From Allantophomopsis cytisporea (lineage: Eukaryota; Ascomycota; Leotiomycetes; Phacidiales; Phacidiaceae): DNA of 64,000 nt. Under the pieces are notes generated by a model, which worked only from the letters and a program-made list of their open reading frames with translations, was not told where the DNA came from and searched no databases. The stretch lies in NCBI GenBank assembly GCA_024752435.1, contig CP103021.1:1860001-1924000 (forward strand), written 5' to 3'. This document shows, piece by piece, positions 1 through 11,620 of the stretch (positions are counted from its first letter, which is position 1; every line of letters starts with the position of its first letter). Made by a program: the position numbers and the translations under genes.

Positions 1-1
1 C

Positions 2-1456
2 GAGACAATTGGGTCTTCAAAGCAAAAGGTCAAGCCCACGATATGTGTCATCTGTACTAGCGTCAGTAAGGTCAAGAGCATACTTAAGAGGCATTTCACA
101 TACAACACCGCTGTGTATGACTTGAAAGTATGCCGCGGAAAGGTTGTTCGCTCTCGCAAGAATCATGCTCCTCTTCATGCCTCCAGTTCAAGTCTTGAAA
201 CCAGTGGTGAAGATCATGCCAAGCCTCTCAATCCATTTCATCAGGATAGACCCGTGAATGGGGCTTCGATCGGTGCATTTGCGGATGGAAAGCACCTACC
301 TCCGGTATCGTTTGGCGGTATCGTTCAAATTGAAGACGAAATATTTGGTATGACCGTCCATCATATGCTTCAGGACCTGAACGAAGATGAGATAATTGAT
401 ATTTCACCCCCTGAAATGGAGTCGGAGGCTTTAGAGACCCTTGATCAACTCGCTGAAGCATATGCCATTCAGTATACTGATAGTGATACTGAGTCTGCTT
501 ACGAACTCTCGGACTTCGATTCTGATAGCGACCTTGAAGGGTCTGATTATGACGAAGAGAATGACTCGCCGGACTTTGTTCTATCTCACCTGGCTGATGA
601 AGGTGATATTCGCGGTGTCGCGCCTGGGGAGGGCGAGAGATATATCATCACCCAACCAGCCCTTGATGATGCTCAAGAATATCAAATGGTGGCTCGGGGC
701 TCTCATGACGATCACTTGCAATTCAACTCATTTGGTCGTGTTTATGCCTCCTCAGGCATTCGTAGGCGATGGACACATGGCGTAGCACATGAAGTAGACT
801 GGGCTCTGTTCAAGATTGAGCCAAAGCGTATGCCGTCACGCAATGTCATTTCGAATGGGGAGTCTATCTGCGGTAGTAAAGACCCCTACCCACAACGGAT
901 TAGTCCCTGGAGTGAACTCCCTAACCTTGGGGTCCATTGCATGGGCCGTACTTCCGGTCTTCGGTCTGGTCGAATTTCACAGAGAATGAGCAGTGTAAAA
1001 CTCTATGGTCGACAGTCCCCGGCAGATAGTTATGAGGTCTTCGGAGGTATCGGAGTGCCCGGTGATTCCGGAGCGTGGATAGTTGATAACGTAGAGGGAA
1101 GGGCATGTGGTCACGTATTAGCATGGAGCGAACGAAAGCAACTTGCCTACATGTGCCCTATGGAAGTCTTATTCGAAGACATCAGAGACACTCTTGATGT
1201 CGAGAGTGTATCTTTGCCCATGCTTACAACATCGGCATACTCAGAAGCAGGTGATGAAGGTTACAGCAGCAGCGATGTTGCTTCGTCGATTAGTGACCAC
1301 AATGAGTTTCAAGGAGCAAAGGATCCAATATCACTGACTCCAAAATCTCCAAACTCAATAGATGCGAAATCGAAGTTCAGTGTAGGGTTGACTGCTGTTC
1401 ATGCGAGGGACTTCCAGCCACCTGCTACTGCCGCAAATCTCCGCAATATCACTTGA
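2..1456 (+). CDS. Trypsin-fold (chymotrypsin-like) protein with acidic insert, 5' partial
   Basis: The frame is open from the left edge of the window to the TGA at 1454-1456, so the gene starts outside; 484 codons are visible. It has features of a serine-peptidase fold: a Gly-Met-Thr-Val-His-His motif at visible residues 117-121 where the catalytic His would lie, and Gly-Asp-Ser-Gly-Ala-Trp with Ser at about residue 356. Between them is a long very acidic stretch (about residues 140-190) rich in Asp, Glu and Ser. The Lys/Arg-rich start (VCRGKVVRSRKN) resembles the N-terminal half of large fungal proteins of unknown function. There is no signal peptide in the visible part. The C-terminal 80 residues are Ser-rich and look disordered. 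Whether it is an active protease is unknown; a catalytic Asp was not assigned. I do not recognise a named gene. Confidence 0.7.
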   Translation, partial: ETIGSSKQKVKPTICVICTSVSKVKSILKRHFTYNTAVYDLKVCRGKVVRSRKNHAPLHASSSSLETSGEDHAKPLNPFHQDRPVNGASIGAFADGKHLPPVSFGGIVQIEDEIFGMTVHHMLQDLNEDEIIDISPPEMESEALETLDQLAEAYAIQYTDSDTESAYELSDFDSDSDLEGSDYDEENDSPDFVLSHLADEGDIRGVAPGEGERYIITQPALDDAQEYQMVARGSHDDHLQFNSFGRVYASSGIRRRWTHGVAHEVDWALFKIEPKRMPSRNVISNGESICGSKDPYPQRISPWSELPNLGVHCMGRTSGLRSGRISQRMSSVKLYGRQSPADSYEVFGGIGVPGDSGAWIVDNVEGRACGHVLAWSERKQLAYMCPMEVLFEDIRDTLDVESVSLPMLTTSAYSEAGDEGYSSSDVASSISDHNEFQGAKDPISLTPKSPNSIDAKSKFSVGLTAVHARDFQPPATAANLRNIT

Positions 1457-3657
1457 GGGGTTGTCACATTAGGAAGATCTATAAGGGCTTGATGCCTCGT
1501 ATTACCATATCCTCATTTACGACCACAGTCATTGGCTATTATCGGAACTCAAGTCTCATTAGTTATGGCGAAACAACATAAGAAATGAGCTACCGTGCTC
1601 CATCTATCGGAAGTCAAGGAGTTACAGGTGGGTATGAATGTGTAAAAGGCTGCAGCTTTCCCCGGCGTGTTTCCGGAAGGAATGGTAATATTTTTCGAGC
1701 GTACCTTAGCACATCCTAGCGTTCGTATGTTTGACTTTCAATCTAGAACCGTAGGGGGATGGACGTGAAGCTATTGAAATTAAGTTTCAATCGGTATGTC
1801 TAAGTATATCAATTTTCAACGCCCTAAATTTTGCAACAAGTGAAGCTCTTTGAAAGAGAATGAGAAAACATATTGACATTGATTGCCGCAATTGAAGTTG
1901 CTTTTGAGGCTGCAGGCAATGACATACAAATCCATGAAAGTCATGCCTCAACCTCGTTGCGAATCTATTATAATAATTGTCGTCATGTGCAGTGTGTCGG
2001 TTTGTGGTGGCTATATGACGGTGGTGGAGAAGCATCAATCTTGAAAATGGCTATCATTCTCTTGAGCTTCTTACCAGCCTCTATTATGGACCGATAGGCA
2101 ACTGTTATATTCCCCAACGGTGCTGAACTGCTACTGAAGTACCCCTCTGCGGCTTATTGCTAACCATGCCTGTAAGTCTAGTGATGAAACAAAGCAGCGT
2201 GGTATGTAGATCATACTTCAAGAAAAACTCTGCTCTAGACAAGTAAGGTCGATGAAAGTATTTTGCAACATCTATTCAGAGAGCTACGCAAGTAAAGAAT
2301 TTTTCTTCCGCACAAAAATCTAGTGCTCAATTATCAGATATAGTCAACTGCTCACGTTCAGTCTTGGCTGGCGGGACTTTTGCTACAGAATGCAGAAAGT
2401 CAAGGAGTCGGAATTCATACTCCAACCCAATGAGAATCAAAACCAAAAGTGTATTCATCCGAAAAACAGGAGATCACTACTTCCACAGCGTAATCTTCAT
2501 GCAGGGTGGTACGAGCCAAGCTCGCTGATATGCTTGTGTACGCAGTATTGAGCTCGTGCAGCTCAAAGTCAATGCAGGGAGGATGCGCCCTTGTCTCACT
2601 CCACCGCCCCAAGAAAAAATTCTTCAACCTCGCTGGCAAGTTGCCGCCATCGTAAACTCATGGCTGGCAGGGTTGAGAATTGAGGTTCTATCTACTCCCG
2701 TCTATGAAATTGAATTTCCCATAACATGAATGTCCGAATTTGGGCTTCTTATTTGATTATTTTCATTTCCTTTCGATTTGTAAGTCGTTGGCTGTTTAAA
2801 TATCCTTTTGAGAATCAGTAGGTCTGCTCATGAGCAAGCGATCGCGCCGGTAAATTGAGCGCTTTGTGCATTCCATAGCATCTTTTAAAGCATGGCTTCG
2901 AGGTCCAGATAGGATTGACAAGTTCGGGAACTATTCCCAATTTGATTCAGAGGCAGCTCTAAGCGTAAACCTAATATGAAAAATTCGATATGGACCTCTA
3001 GCGCTTAAGTCTTGATATCCTCCTGTATAGGATATGCCGAAGTCCAGTCTTCTCACCAACCGCGTATGACTTTCCCAGAGCGTGAGGTATGCAAGACGAT
3101 GATAATCTCCCATCTGCTAACTTCAAATTATTGTTGCAAATTGGGTCGAAGGTTCTCATTTATGAGAATTCTTGGGATCTTATCTTCTTATATAACACAT
3201 CTTGTCTTTGACATGGGAATAAGATTACTTCAAAAGAAGTCGAAGACTTGATGTTCTCCAGTTTAACTGATAAGTACCCATCTCTGGACTTGTTCTTAAG
3301 CCACCACAAATTCAAGATGAGGAAGCTTGAGCTCCATCAAACCCTTACTTGATGTAAAGGAGAAAAGATAGTAAACACTGAGAGGCAAGGTTAGCACCGC
3401 GTATATAGGCCGGAGTAAGGAATGAGCTCTTGAGCTTCCCTGAGTCAAGAGTCCAGAGCTATCCCATTCATGCGAAAGGTTAGTTTCCTTTTGGAAAAAA
3501 CGTGTTGACTGTCTCTACTGCCCACAACAAGTTTGTTGTCATCGACCCCCCACCATCATTGATATATTTCCATCCTATATAGCCGTTGTCCACTTCATTT
3601 CATTAGAGTGAGCCAACCTTATACATTCTTTCGGGCGAGCTTTACTGCATAGCCAAT
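1457..3657. other. Intergenic region, no gene seen
   Basis: About 2.2 kb between the trypsin-fold gene and the mucin-like gene. Only short frames without family resemblance occur (for example 1873-2097 plus and 2415-2639 minus). I saw no tRNA, repeat or mobile-element signature. The last 100 bases carry the TATA-like element of the next gene. Confidence 0.6.
3576..3582 (+). promoter_or_regulatory. TATA-like element of the mucin-like gene
   Basis: TATATAG lies 76 bases upstream of the ATG at 3658. The spacing suits a fungal core promoter with a short 5' leader. Assigned from sequence and position only. Confidence 0.4.
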
Positions 3658-6600
3658 ATGGCTGTAAAAAATTCATTCTTTTGGAGATTCTCCATCCTAT
3701 CTGTTGCCTGTCTTTCTGCTGTCGGCGCTGAACCGGGAAAATTGGATCCTCGTTACTTCTGTATAGAAGACTCATGGCTTCGAAGTTTTCAGATATTCCC
3801 TGTTGAGGCTATTCCCTTTTGCAGCTCCTTTATTGGGATTCCATTGATGACTGCAACACACACTCTCCATCCTACTATGTATGGCTCCCCCCTCTACTAA
3901 TTATGATCTTTGCATCTCACATCAACTAGTACGTCAACATTTCTTTACACAAGCTTCACATCGACTTCGAAGATTTTGAGTCCGGTAACAGTACCTGGGG
4001 TGACTGTGACCCTCACTATACCAGTTATCCCAGGCTTTGTCATCAATAACCGACGACAAATAGCAGATATTTTTCCTTCTCCTACATCAATTATCAACGA
4101 AACCGCGATTCCCAGCGTTACAAGTACAGGTTCTATATGTCCTCCAAACAGCAGTGGGACAGGTTCCGCAAATTGTTCTGCCCCGGCTATCACCGTTGTT
4201 CCAGCAGATGCATTGAAGTTCATTGCTATTGCAAATGATATTGATCTGATAGATGGCACGGATGACAGTCTGACGGTGAAAAACGTTCTTGTCAGCAGTG
4301 ACACAGACACGGTGGATGACGATGCAACCACCACTACTGATGATTCGGAACCTACTCCAGATGCGGGACTTATGAAGCGTGGAGATGGTGTAGCTCCAGG
4401 ATTTCTTATGAAACGTGGAGATGATGCCGCTGCTTGTAGCTCATTGTCCAGTGCTTGCACATGTTTAAATATTATTCCCTCCACAGTCACGATGCCAACA
4501 AGTGTTCCAGTGGTAAGGCTCCTGTTCCTTTAAAATCAAGATTCTATGCTAACATATCAAGACCCGTACCATTACCGCATTTATCCTTACAAATCTTGTC
4601 ACGTCAGGTATTTTCACTGTCTTCAGTGGCACCTCAACCGTAACGACTACCGTTACTATCTCTCCAAGCACGACTCCATTCTCTTCATCGAAATTTTCGA
4701 ATTCAAGTAGTACTGCGAGAAGCTCATCTACTCCATTTTCTTCTACTACAATTAGTTCCCCAATTTTGACTTCAAGCACGGTTTTAAGTTCATCTTCGAT
4801 TGTGCCTTCCAGCAGTGTCTCTACTACACAAAGCATATCTTTATCTACGCTCAGCTCTTCATTACCAGTAACTAACAGTTTAAGCGCCTCTGTCAGCATT
4901 TCTGGGATTTCCAGCATCTCATCTGCTGCTTCTGCGACACAGCAACCCCTTTCTGGAACAGGAACATCATCAGTATCTTCGTTATCTCCATCATTAAGTG
5001 CCGTGTCGAGCGGTACCTTTACCAACTCTAGCACATTGTCCAGTGCTATCAGTACACAAAGTTCAGTAACTGGAACATCCGTGTCATCATCGTTGGCATC
5101 CTCACCAACCCTGTCATTGAGTGCTACAACAAGTAGTGTCAGCAACACCGGTGTCTCCTCTGGCGCTGCTAATACACAGAAACCAGTTACTGGAACCGGA
5201 TCATCGGCGTCTTCATTATCTTTGTTGACTCCACCACTCAGTGCCGCGCCAAGTGGAGTCTTCACAAATACCAGTGTGTCTACTGCTATTGGCACACAAA
5301 GTCCAATCACTGGAACAGGAACATCAACATCTTTATTTTCTTCGTCATTGATCGTTCAGTCCAGTATTGTCAGTAGCCCTGGTGCCTCTTCTGGCGCTAT
5401 CAATACAGAAAGTCCAATCACTGGAACAGGAATATCATCGGAATCTTCAGTATCTCCGTCAATAAGTGGGACGCCCAGTGGCATTTTCACCAACTCTACT
5501 GCCTCTTCCGGTGCTATAGCGACTCAACAACCTGCCACTGGGACGGCAGCATCATCTATACCCTCGCAGTCACCAATATCATTGAGCGAGGCGTCTAGCG
5601 GCACTTTCACCAACTCTACCGTTTCGTCCGGCGCTATAGCGACTCAGCAACCTGCCACTGGAACAGAGGTATCATCTATACCCTCGCAGTCACCAATTTC
5701 GTTGAGTGAGGTATCAAGTGGCATTTACACTAATTCAAGCGGCTCTTCTGGTGCTGTCAATACACGAAGTCCAATCACTGTGACAGGAGAGTCGTCGATA
5801 CCTTCATTATCTCCATCACTTAGTGCTGCTTCGAGCGGTATCTTTACCAACACCACGGAGTCTTCTGGTGCTCTTGAGACTATGCAACCTGTTACTGGAA
5901 CAGGAGTGTCATCGATACCTTCGTTGTCTCCGTCATTGACTCCTGAGTCGACTGGAATCTTCACCAACTCTACTGTCTCTTCCGGCATAGAAACTGAACA
6001 ACCCATCACTGGAACAGGAATATCGTCGGCGCCTTCAATATCTCCATCGCCCAGCGTTGAAGTGAGCGGCATCTTTACCAATTCGACTACTTTTTCTGGT
6101 GCGATAGAAACTCAGCAGCCTGTTACCGGAACTGGAGTATCGTCAATACCTTCGTTATCTCCATCATTGACTGCCGAGTCGACTGGATTTTTTACTAACT
6201 CCACTGCTTCTTCCGGTGCTATTGAAACTGAACAGCCTATCACCGGAACAGGGGTGTCATCCGCACCTTCAATATCTCCGTCAACGAGTGCTGAATTGAG
6301 TGGGTTCTTCACCAATTCCACTACTTCCGGTGCCATAGAGACTGAGCTGCCTATCACTGGAACAGGCGTGTCTTCAGTACCGTCAATATCTCCAACACCT
6401 AGTGCTGTAGTGAGCGGCATTTTCACTAACTCTACTACTTCTGGATCGATAGAAGCTGAGCAATCCATCACCGGAACAGGAGTGTCAGCCCTACCTTCAG
6501 CATCTCCGTTATCAAGTGCTGAAGTAAGCGGTTTCTTCACAAATTCTACTACCTCTTCCGGTGCTACAGAGACTGAGCTGCCTATCACTGGCACAGGAGT

Positions 6601-9600
6601 GTCGTCGATACCTTCGTTATCTCCATCCTTGAGCGGGATTTTCACCAATGCTACTACCTCCTCAGGTGCTATAGAAACTGAGCAGCCTATCACTGGAACT
6701 GGCGTGTCATCCGCACCTTCAGTATCTCCGTTATCGAGTGCTGAAGTGAGTGGCTTCTTCACTAACTCTACTACTTCTGGATCGATAGAAACTGAGCTGC
6801 CTATCACTGGAACAGGAGTGTCATCCCTACCTTCAGCATCCCCATTATCTAGCGCTGAAGTGAGTGGCTTCTTCACAAATTCTAGTACTTCCAGTGCTAC
6901 AGAAAGTGAGCAACCCATCACCGGCACAGGAGTGTCATCAGCACCTTCTTTATCTCCAATTTCGAGTGGCTTTTTCACCAACTCCACCTCTTCGGGTGCT
7001 ATACAAACTGAGCTGCCTATCACTGGAACAGGTGTATCGTTGACACCTTCTTTGTCTCCATCCTTAAGTGGCTTTTTTACCAATTCTACTACTCTAGAAA
7101 CTGAGCAACCCATCACCGGCACAGGAGTATCATCAGCACCATCATTGTCTCCATCCTTGAGCGGATTTTTCACTAATTCTACTACTTCCGGTGCTGCAGA
7201 AACTGCGCTGCCTATCACTGGCACAGGAGTATCGTCAGCGCCTTCATTGTCTCCATCCTTGAGCGGATTTTTCACCAATTCTACTACTCTAGAAACTGAG
7301 CAGTCCATCACTGGAACAGGCGTGTCATCAGCACCGTCAATATCTCCAACTTTGAGCGGATTTTTCACTAATTCTACTACTTCTGGTGCTGTAGAAACTG
7401 CGCTGCCAATTACCGGAACAGGAGTATCATCGTTCCCCTCGCAATCAATATCATTAAGTGCTGAATCAGGTGCCATCTACACTAATTCGACTTCTGCTAC
7501 TTCAGTGTCCGCAACACCAGTCTTGAGCAACTTTTCGAGTGGTATTTTCACCAACTCCACCGTGCCAAGTACAACGGCTTCTCTTTTCCCTAGTGTAAGC
7601 GAGTTGTCATCTGGTATTTTTACCAACTATACCACATCAAACACAACGGCGTCGCTTCTTCCAAGTGCAACCGAAGCGGCATCTGGTATCTACACCAACT
7701 CCACGGCACCAAGCACAACGGCATCTCTTTTCCCTAGTGCCAGCGAGTCGGCTTCCGGGATTTTCACCAATAGCACTTCCAGTAATCAAACAAGTTCAGG
7801 AATCAATACACGTAGTCCTCTTACTGGAAGTGTGTCCGTAAGTGGAACTGTTTCTGCCTCAGCTTCTACCGGTATCTATCTCAACTCCTCTATTCCACTC
7901 GCCACAAGTTCTGGAACTGCTGTATCAGCCTCTCCTGTCTCAAGTCTCAACTCAACTGGAATCTACACCAATTCAACTATACCTATCACAACTAGCGCCG
8001 GGACTGCAGTTTCAAGCTTTCCAAGCTCTAGCTTGTACTCTACAGTAGTGTTCACTAACACCACATTTCCCACATTCTCTCTTGGAACGAGTGTATCTGG
8101 TAGCCCAAGCTCGATTGCCTCATCTAGCGGCATCTACACAAACGAATCTGCTGTAATCACAACGGCGTCAGCTTCTATCACTCCAAGTTTGAGTGCTCTC
8201 TCCAGTGGTTATTTCACCAATTCAAGTGGCACAAGTGGTGGGCAAGCAACTGCACAACCTATTACCGGCACAGGATCAATTAGTGGAACAGGTTCTGTGT
8301 CCGCGTCGGGATCACCAGTTTTGAGTCCTTCTGCTTCGGGAATCTTTACCAATTCCAGCGTCATTGTAGCAACAGGATCTGTTTCGGGAACGGCGCCAAT
8401 TACTGCATCAGGATCACCTGTTATTAGCCCTTCAGTCTCTGGAGTTTTCAGCAACACATCCTTAGCCGTCTCAAGTTCTATCGGTACAAGTGTCGCTACT
8501 AGTCCAAACACTTCTGGTATTCCATCCATAATCTCTTCGGAGACTGCGATCTTTGCCAATAGCACTCGTGCGAGCAGAGGTGGGGCAACCGCAAGACCTG
8601 TCACTGGCACAGGGGCGATCAGTAGAACAGGCTCAGAAACCGGAGAGCCCTTTACTCGAACACGCTCGAGATCTCATCGATCCCCTGTTCAAAGTGAGAC
8701 TATCAGCGCAAGTGGGGTCACCAGGGCATCTGCTTCTCCTATCGAGACCTCTTCGACCAGTGGAGTTTACACAAACACGACCTTGAGTGGCGCTACGGCC
8801 TCTGAACAACCAGTTACAGGATCTTCAACGCTTTCTTCGACAGAAATCTTGAGCACTGGTGAGACTACTACTGCATCGGCTTCTCCTATTCCAACTGCAT
8901 CGATCAGTGGAATCTACACGAACACTACGTCAAGTGGTGGTGCTGCAACGGAACAACCAGTCACAGGATCTCCAACAGAGATTACCACTGTGGTTTCCTC
9001 CAATTACACAACCGGAGTTGTCTCACTGACAACGGTGATCAGTCCCAGCTCAGTGGACACTACATGCACTACTGTATCAACTCCGCCGTCATCTCCATAC
9101 ATTTACTCATTCAGTAATGGCACAGTCTCTTCTGTACCAGCATCTTCCACCTCCGCGTCATGCCCATACCCAACCGCTATTTCAAATTCAGGTTTCGAGG
9201 CGGGCGTTGCCTTGGGTGGTCTTACCGATTGGGAGATCACAACCAAGGGAGCAGTAACCTACGACCTGGAACCTGGATCGATTCCCGAGAGAGGTGGTGC
9301 TAGTGGCTTGATATTCTGCCAGTACTCCTATGATCCACATGCCGTTCTCACGATGACTCAAAGAATCGATCTCTGTCCAGAATTGCCTTATTACTTCTCG
9401 GCCTGGACCGTTCGCGCAGATTACCTCAATGGATGTGTGGCCTCTTTCGACATTTCCGATTCCGAGTCGTACTACACAAACTTGGATGACAGTAATGCCG
9501 ACCCCGAGGAAATTACTGGGATCTTCATACCGAAGGGTGAGATCAAGACAACTGTCAAGATCACCATACAGTGCAAGGGAGATGCCTCTTATGCCGGTGG

Positions 9601-9682
9601 ACAAGCTGGTCTCCCAGGCAGGAAGATTTGCTTGGATGATGTCAACCTTATAATCGATCAAGGCTTTGTTCCTGGAGGATAG
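3658..9682 (+). CDS. Secreted mucin-like Ser/Thr repeat glycoprotein with C-terminal carbohydrate-binding-like domain
   Basis: Three exons are inferred: 3658-3878, 3930-4512 and 4562-9682. The introns are 51 and 49 bases, with donors GTATGG and GTAAGG and branch sites TACTAAT and CTAAC. The joined frame is 1974 residues. Residues 1-24 form a signal peptide, followed by a short Cys-containing head (Cys-Ser-Ser-Phe). Two Lys-Arg-Gly-Asp motifs lie at 223-226 and 235-238, each a possible Kex2 site. Residues about 574-1229 are tandem repeats centred on FTNST and PITGTG; looser Ser/Thr repeats run to about 1800. The last 175 residues form a compact domain with six Cys and a start (SNSGFEAG) like CBM4/9 or other galactose-binding-like domains. 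No hydrophobic GPI tail is visible, so it is probably secreted or wall-trapped. The likely role is surface adhesion or cell-wall glycoprotein; this is inference from architecture. Confidence 0.82.
5477..7446 (+). repeat. Coding tandem repeat array (about 28-42-residue units)
   Basis: The array codes for about 20 imperfect copies of a unit with a FTNST core (an N-glycosylation sequon), a short linker such as GAIETEQ, then PITGTGVSS and a Ser/Pro tail. Unit length varies because the linker and tail are gained or lost in whole codons. The repeat is conserved more at protein than at DNA level in the left half and at both levels in the right half, suggesting more recent expansion there. Confidence 0.85.
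7094..7440 (+). repeat. Higher-order 195-base duplication within the repeat array
   Basis: A block beginning CTAGAAACTGAGCA occurs at 7094 and again at 7289, exactly 195 bases (65 codons) apart. Each block contains one short unit without the GAI linker followed by one with it (AAETA or AVETA). The near-identity of the blocks marks a recent duplication of a two-unit segment. Confidence 0.75.
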
Positions 9683-10601
9683 GTTTTATGAGGGGGATTA
9701 TTGTAGAGGGGTGTCTACCTTGTTTCTTCAAATTTGGTTTTAATATTAGCATGGCTTATGTTTACGTGGTATGTCTTGACGTTATGAGAATGGAAAGCTA
9801 TATGGGACTTTTAGTTACAACATTTTAGATTTATTTCTTATGTATTTCTTGGAACTATGCAACAATTATATTGAAAAAACCGTGGACGTAAACTTTATCT
9901 AACGCCTCTGATGTGTTTACAACTGTTGCTATTTCTCAGTGTGCTTTAACTATCTTAAATTTACCTTCAACTTATTCTGAAATCTGAGTTCGGTTTTGAT
10001 GATGCGCTCAGAAATTTTCATTACTTGAAGACAGAACCCGATTAATTTGAGAAGGCTTACTCTCTGTCTAAAGACCGGTTCTTTAACAGACCAGACCATG
10101 ATCATGTCTGATCAAACGTCTTAGAAATATTCCAATTTCTCTATACCTCGGTTCATCAGCGAAATTCACGAATTTCTGTAGCCACTATAAAAGTATGAGC
10201 TTTATGAGATGTCCGCTCTTCATGGCGGTTTTCTCGGCATTTTAGGACTGGCACCAATCTGAGTAGTGCTTGGTTATAGTAGCAGATAATTGAATTACCT
10301 GCCCATAGTCTTGAGCCTCTCGAGTACCAGTACCTTTTTCTAATATTATGTTACGTGATTCTCAATGACTGGATGTGCAATCTCATCTAGAAAGGAGGAG
10401 AATGTGTTATTTATCAACGACAATACTTATGGAACCAAGATTGGCGCAATCTCCATTACAGAAGTGCTTGATTTGTAATAGAAAAGGCAGGATATTAATC
10501 TGCAGTCATATTATACCCCATTGCCGAGCATTCTTCTCAGCACCCATATCGTACATGTTATACACCGCCAAGCTCATATCTCATCCACACCTCTCATCCT
10601 C
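9683..10601. other. Intergenic region between convergent genes
   Basis: About 0.9 kb between the 3' ends of the mucin-like gene and the BolA gene. It is AT-rich just after 9683, as expected for a 3' untranslated region. No additional coding frame or RNA gene was recognised. Confidence 0.6.
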
Positions 10602-11157
10602 TCAAGGAGCCCTCGTCTTCAACTGCACACCATGCCATCCTTTAATCTCCTCACCGATCGTCGAATTAACCAATCTCTGCTGCTTCAACATACCGAGCCC
10701 TCTAAAAGCCTCACTCTCAATATCAATAGCATACATACTGCCACACCCACCCGAAACATCCTGCACCTACCACACCGTCAGCAAATCTCCAACCAACCAC
10801 ACTCACTCATCACACAACCAAAATACCCACCTCCAACTTCGTCGCCCCAAGCCCATCCCTCAACTTCAACCAAATCGCCTTCTCAGCATCATCCATGCCC
10901 TCCGGCATAGCCAGCCCCCCCGCAAGCCCCTCGACAACGTCCTTGGCGCTGGGTGTACTCGCAGGCTCGCCCCCAGCAGCCTTCGCACCGCCCGCGACCG
11001 TCCCGCGGACCTTAGCGTCCTCCGCTGCGATCCGCGAAGTCGAGAACGTCCTCGATGGCGCGCGCATTCGGAGACATGCAGTAGAAGTGCGGGCGAGGAC
11101 GACAGGTCTCGTCGACGACGCAGCGCAGCGGGCTGCGGCAATAGCGAATTTGTGCAT
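10602..11157 (-). CDS. Mitochondrial BolA-like iron-sulfur assembly protein (BOL3/Aim1 type)
   Basis: Two exons are inferred on the minus strand: 11157-10831 and 10766-10602, with a 64-base intron (donor GTGGGT, acceptor TAG), giving 163 residues. The N-terminus is rich in Ala, Arg and Ser without acids and looks like a mitochondrial presequence. The C-terminal half is a BolA domain: KLEVQDVSGGCGSMYAIDI, then an Ala/Phe-rich strand and the closing GWHG motif. Family knowledge: BolA3 proteins work with the monothiol glutaredoxin Grx5 and Nfu1 to deliver 4Fe-4S clusters to lipoate synthase and respiratory complexes. The cluster-ligand Cys and the C-terminal His are present. The His usually found in the KQHR motif is Gln here (KQQR). 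An upstream in-frame ATG exists, but the one at 11157 starts the presequence directly. Confidence 0.8.
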
Positions 11158-11238
11158 GGCGAGGATGTAGTTGTGGCGGCAAGAGCCAATTGAAAGTGTG
11201 AATTGCGGGAATGCGGACGGGGATGGACGGTTGGATGG

Positions 11239-11620
11239 CACGTGTCAATTGCAGCGTCTAGTTCGTAGTTCGTAGTTCGTAGTCGTAGTTTGTAGTCGTA
11301 GTAGTCGTCGTAGTCGTCGCGGTCGTCGTGGTCGTCGTCGAAGAACAATGAGTCTTCGTGATTAATAATGCGACGCGATGTATGGATGAACCATCGCAGA
11401 ATCTCCACTTAACGTTGTGTCGGGGCGGGAAGCGGGCAGTATCGGATACGGAAGCAGGACACGACCAAAATTCCAAAATCAAAATTCAATTCGCAAATGA
11501 TCGACATCATCAACGGCAAATGCCATTGCAAGGGTGCGCTGCACAGAGTGCCCGCCGATCCCAGCGCACGTGCGGCTGATACCTGCATCTCTGCGGAGAC
11601 CAAGCCACACTAGTCACGTG
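11239..11620. promoter_or_regulatory. Three CACGTG boxes upstream of the BolA gene
   Basis: CACGTG occurs at 11239-11244, 11567-11572 and 11615-11620; the last two are each followed by CG. CACGTG is the core bound by fungal bHLH proteins such as Cbf1. Three copies within 380 bases in front of one small gene exceed what is expected by chance, but binding is inferred only. Confidence 0.35.
11259..11341. repeat. GTAGTTC / GTCGTC simple repeats
   Basis: Tandem GTAGTTC-type heptamers pass into GTAGTCGTCGTC-type triplets, about 83 bases, just upstream of the BolA start on its promoter side. Expected to be length-polymorphic. Confidence 0.75.

Noticed and set aside
5477..7446. Regular repeats as a CRISPR-like array
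   Set aside because: The repeats are in-frame protein repeats with diverged units in a fungal gene.
6112..7476. 454-codon open frame on the minus strand, and others at 4549-5310, 5725-6081 and 8209-8610
   Set aside because: They are mirror images of the repeat-coding strand: the Ser/Thr codon pattern avoids stops on the opposite strand. The translations are only the repeats read backwards, with no start context or domain.
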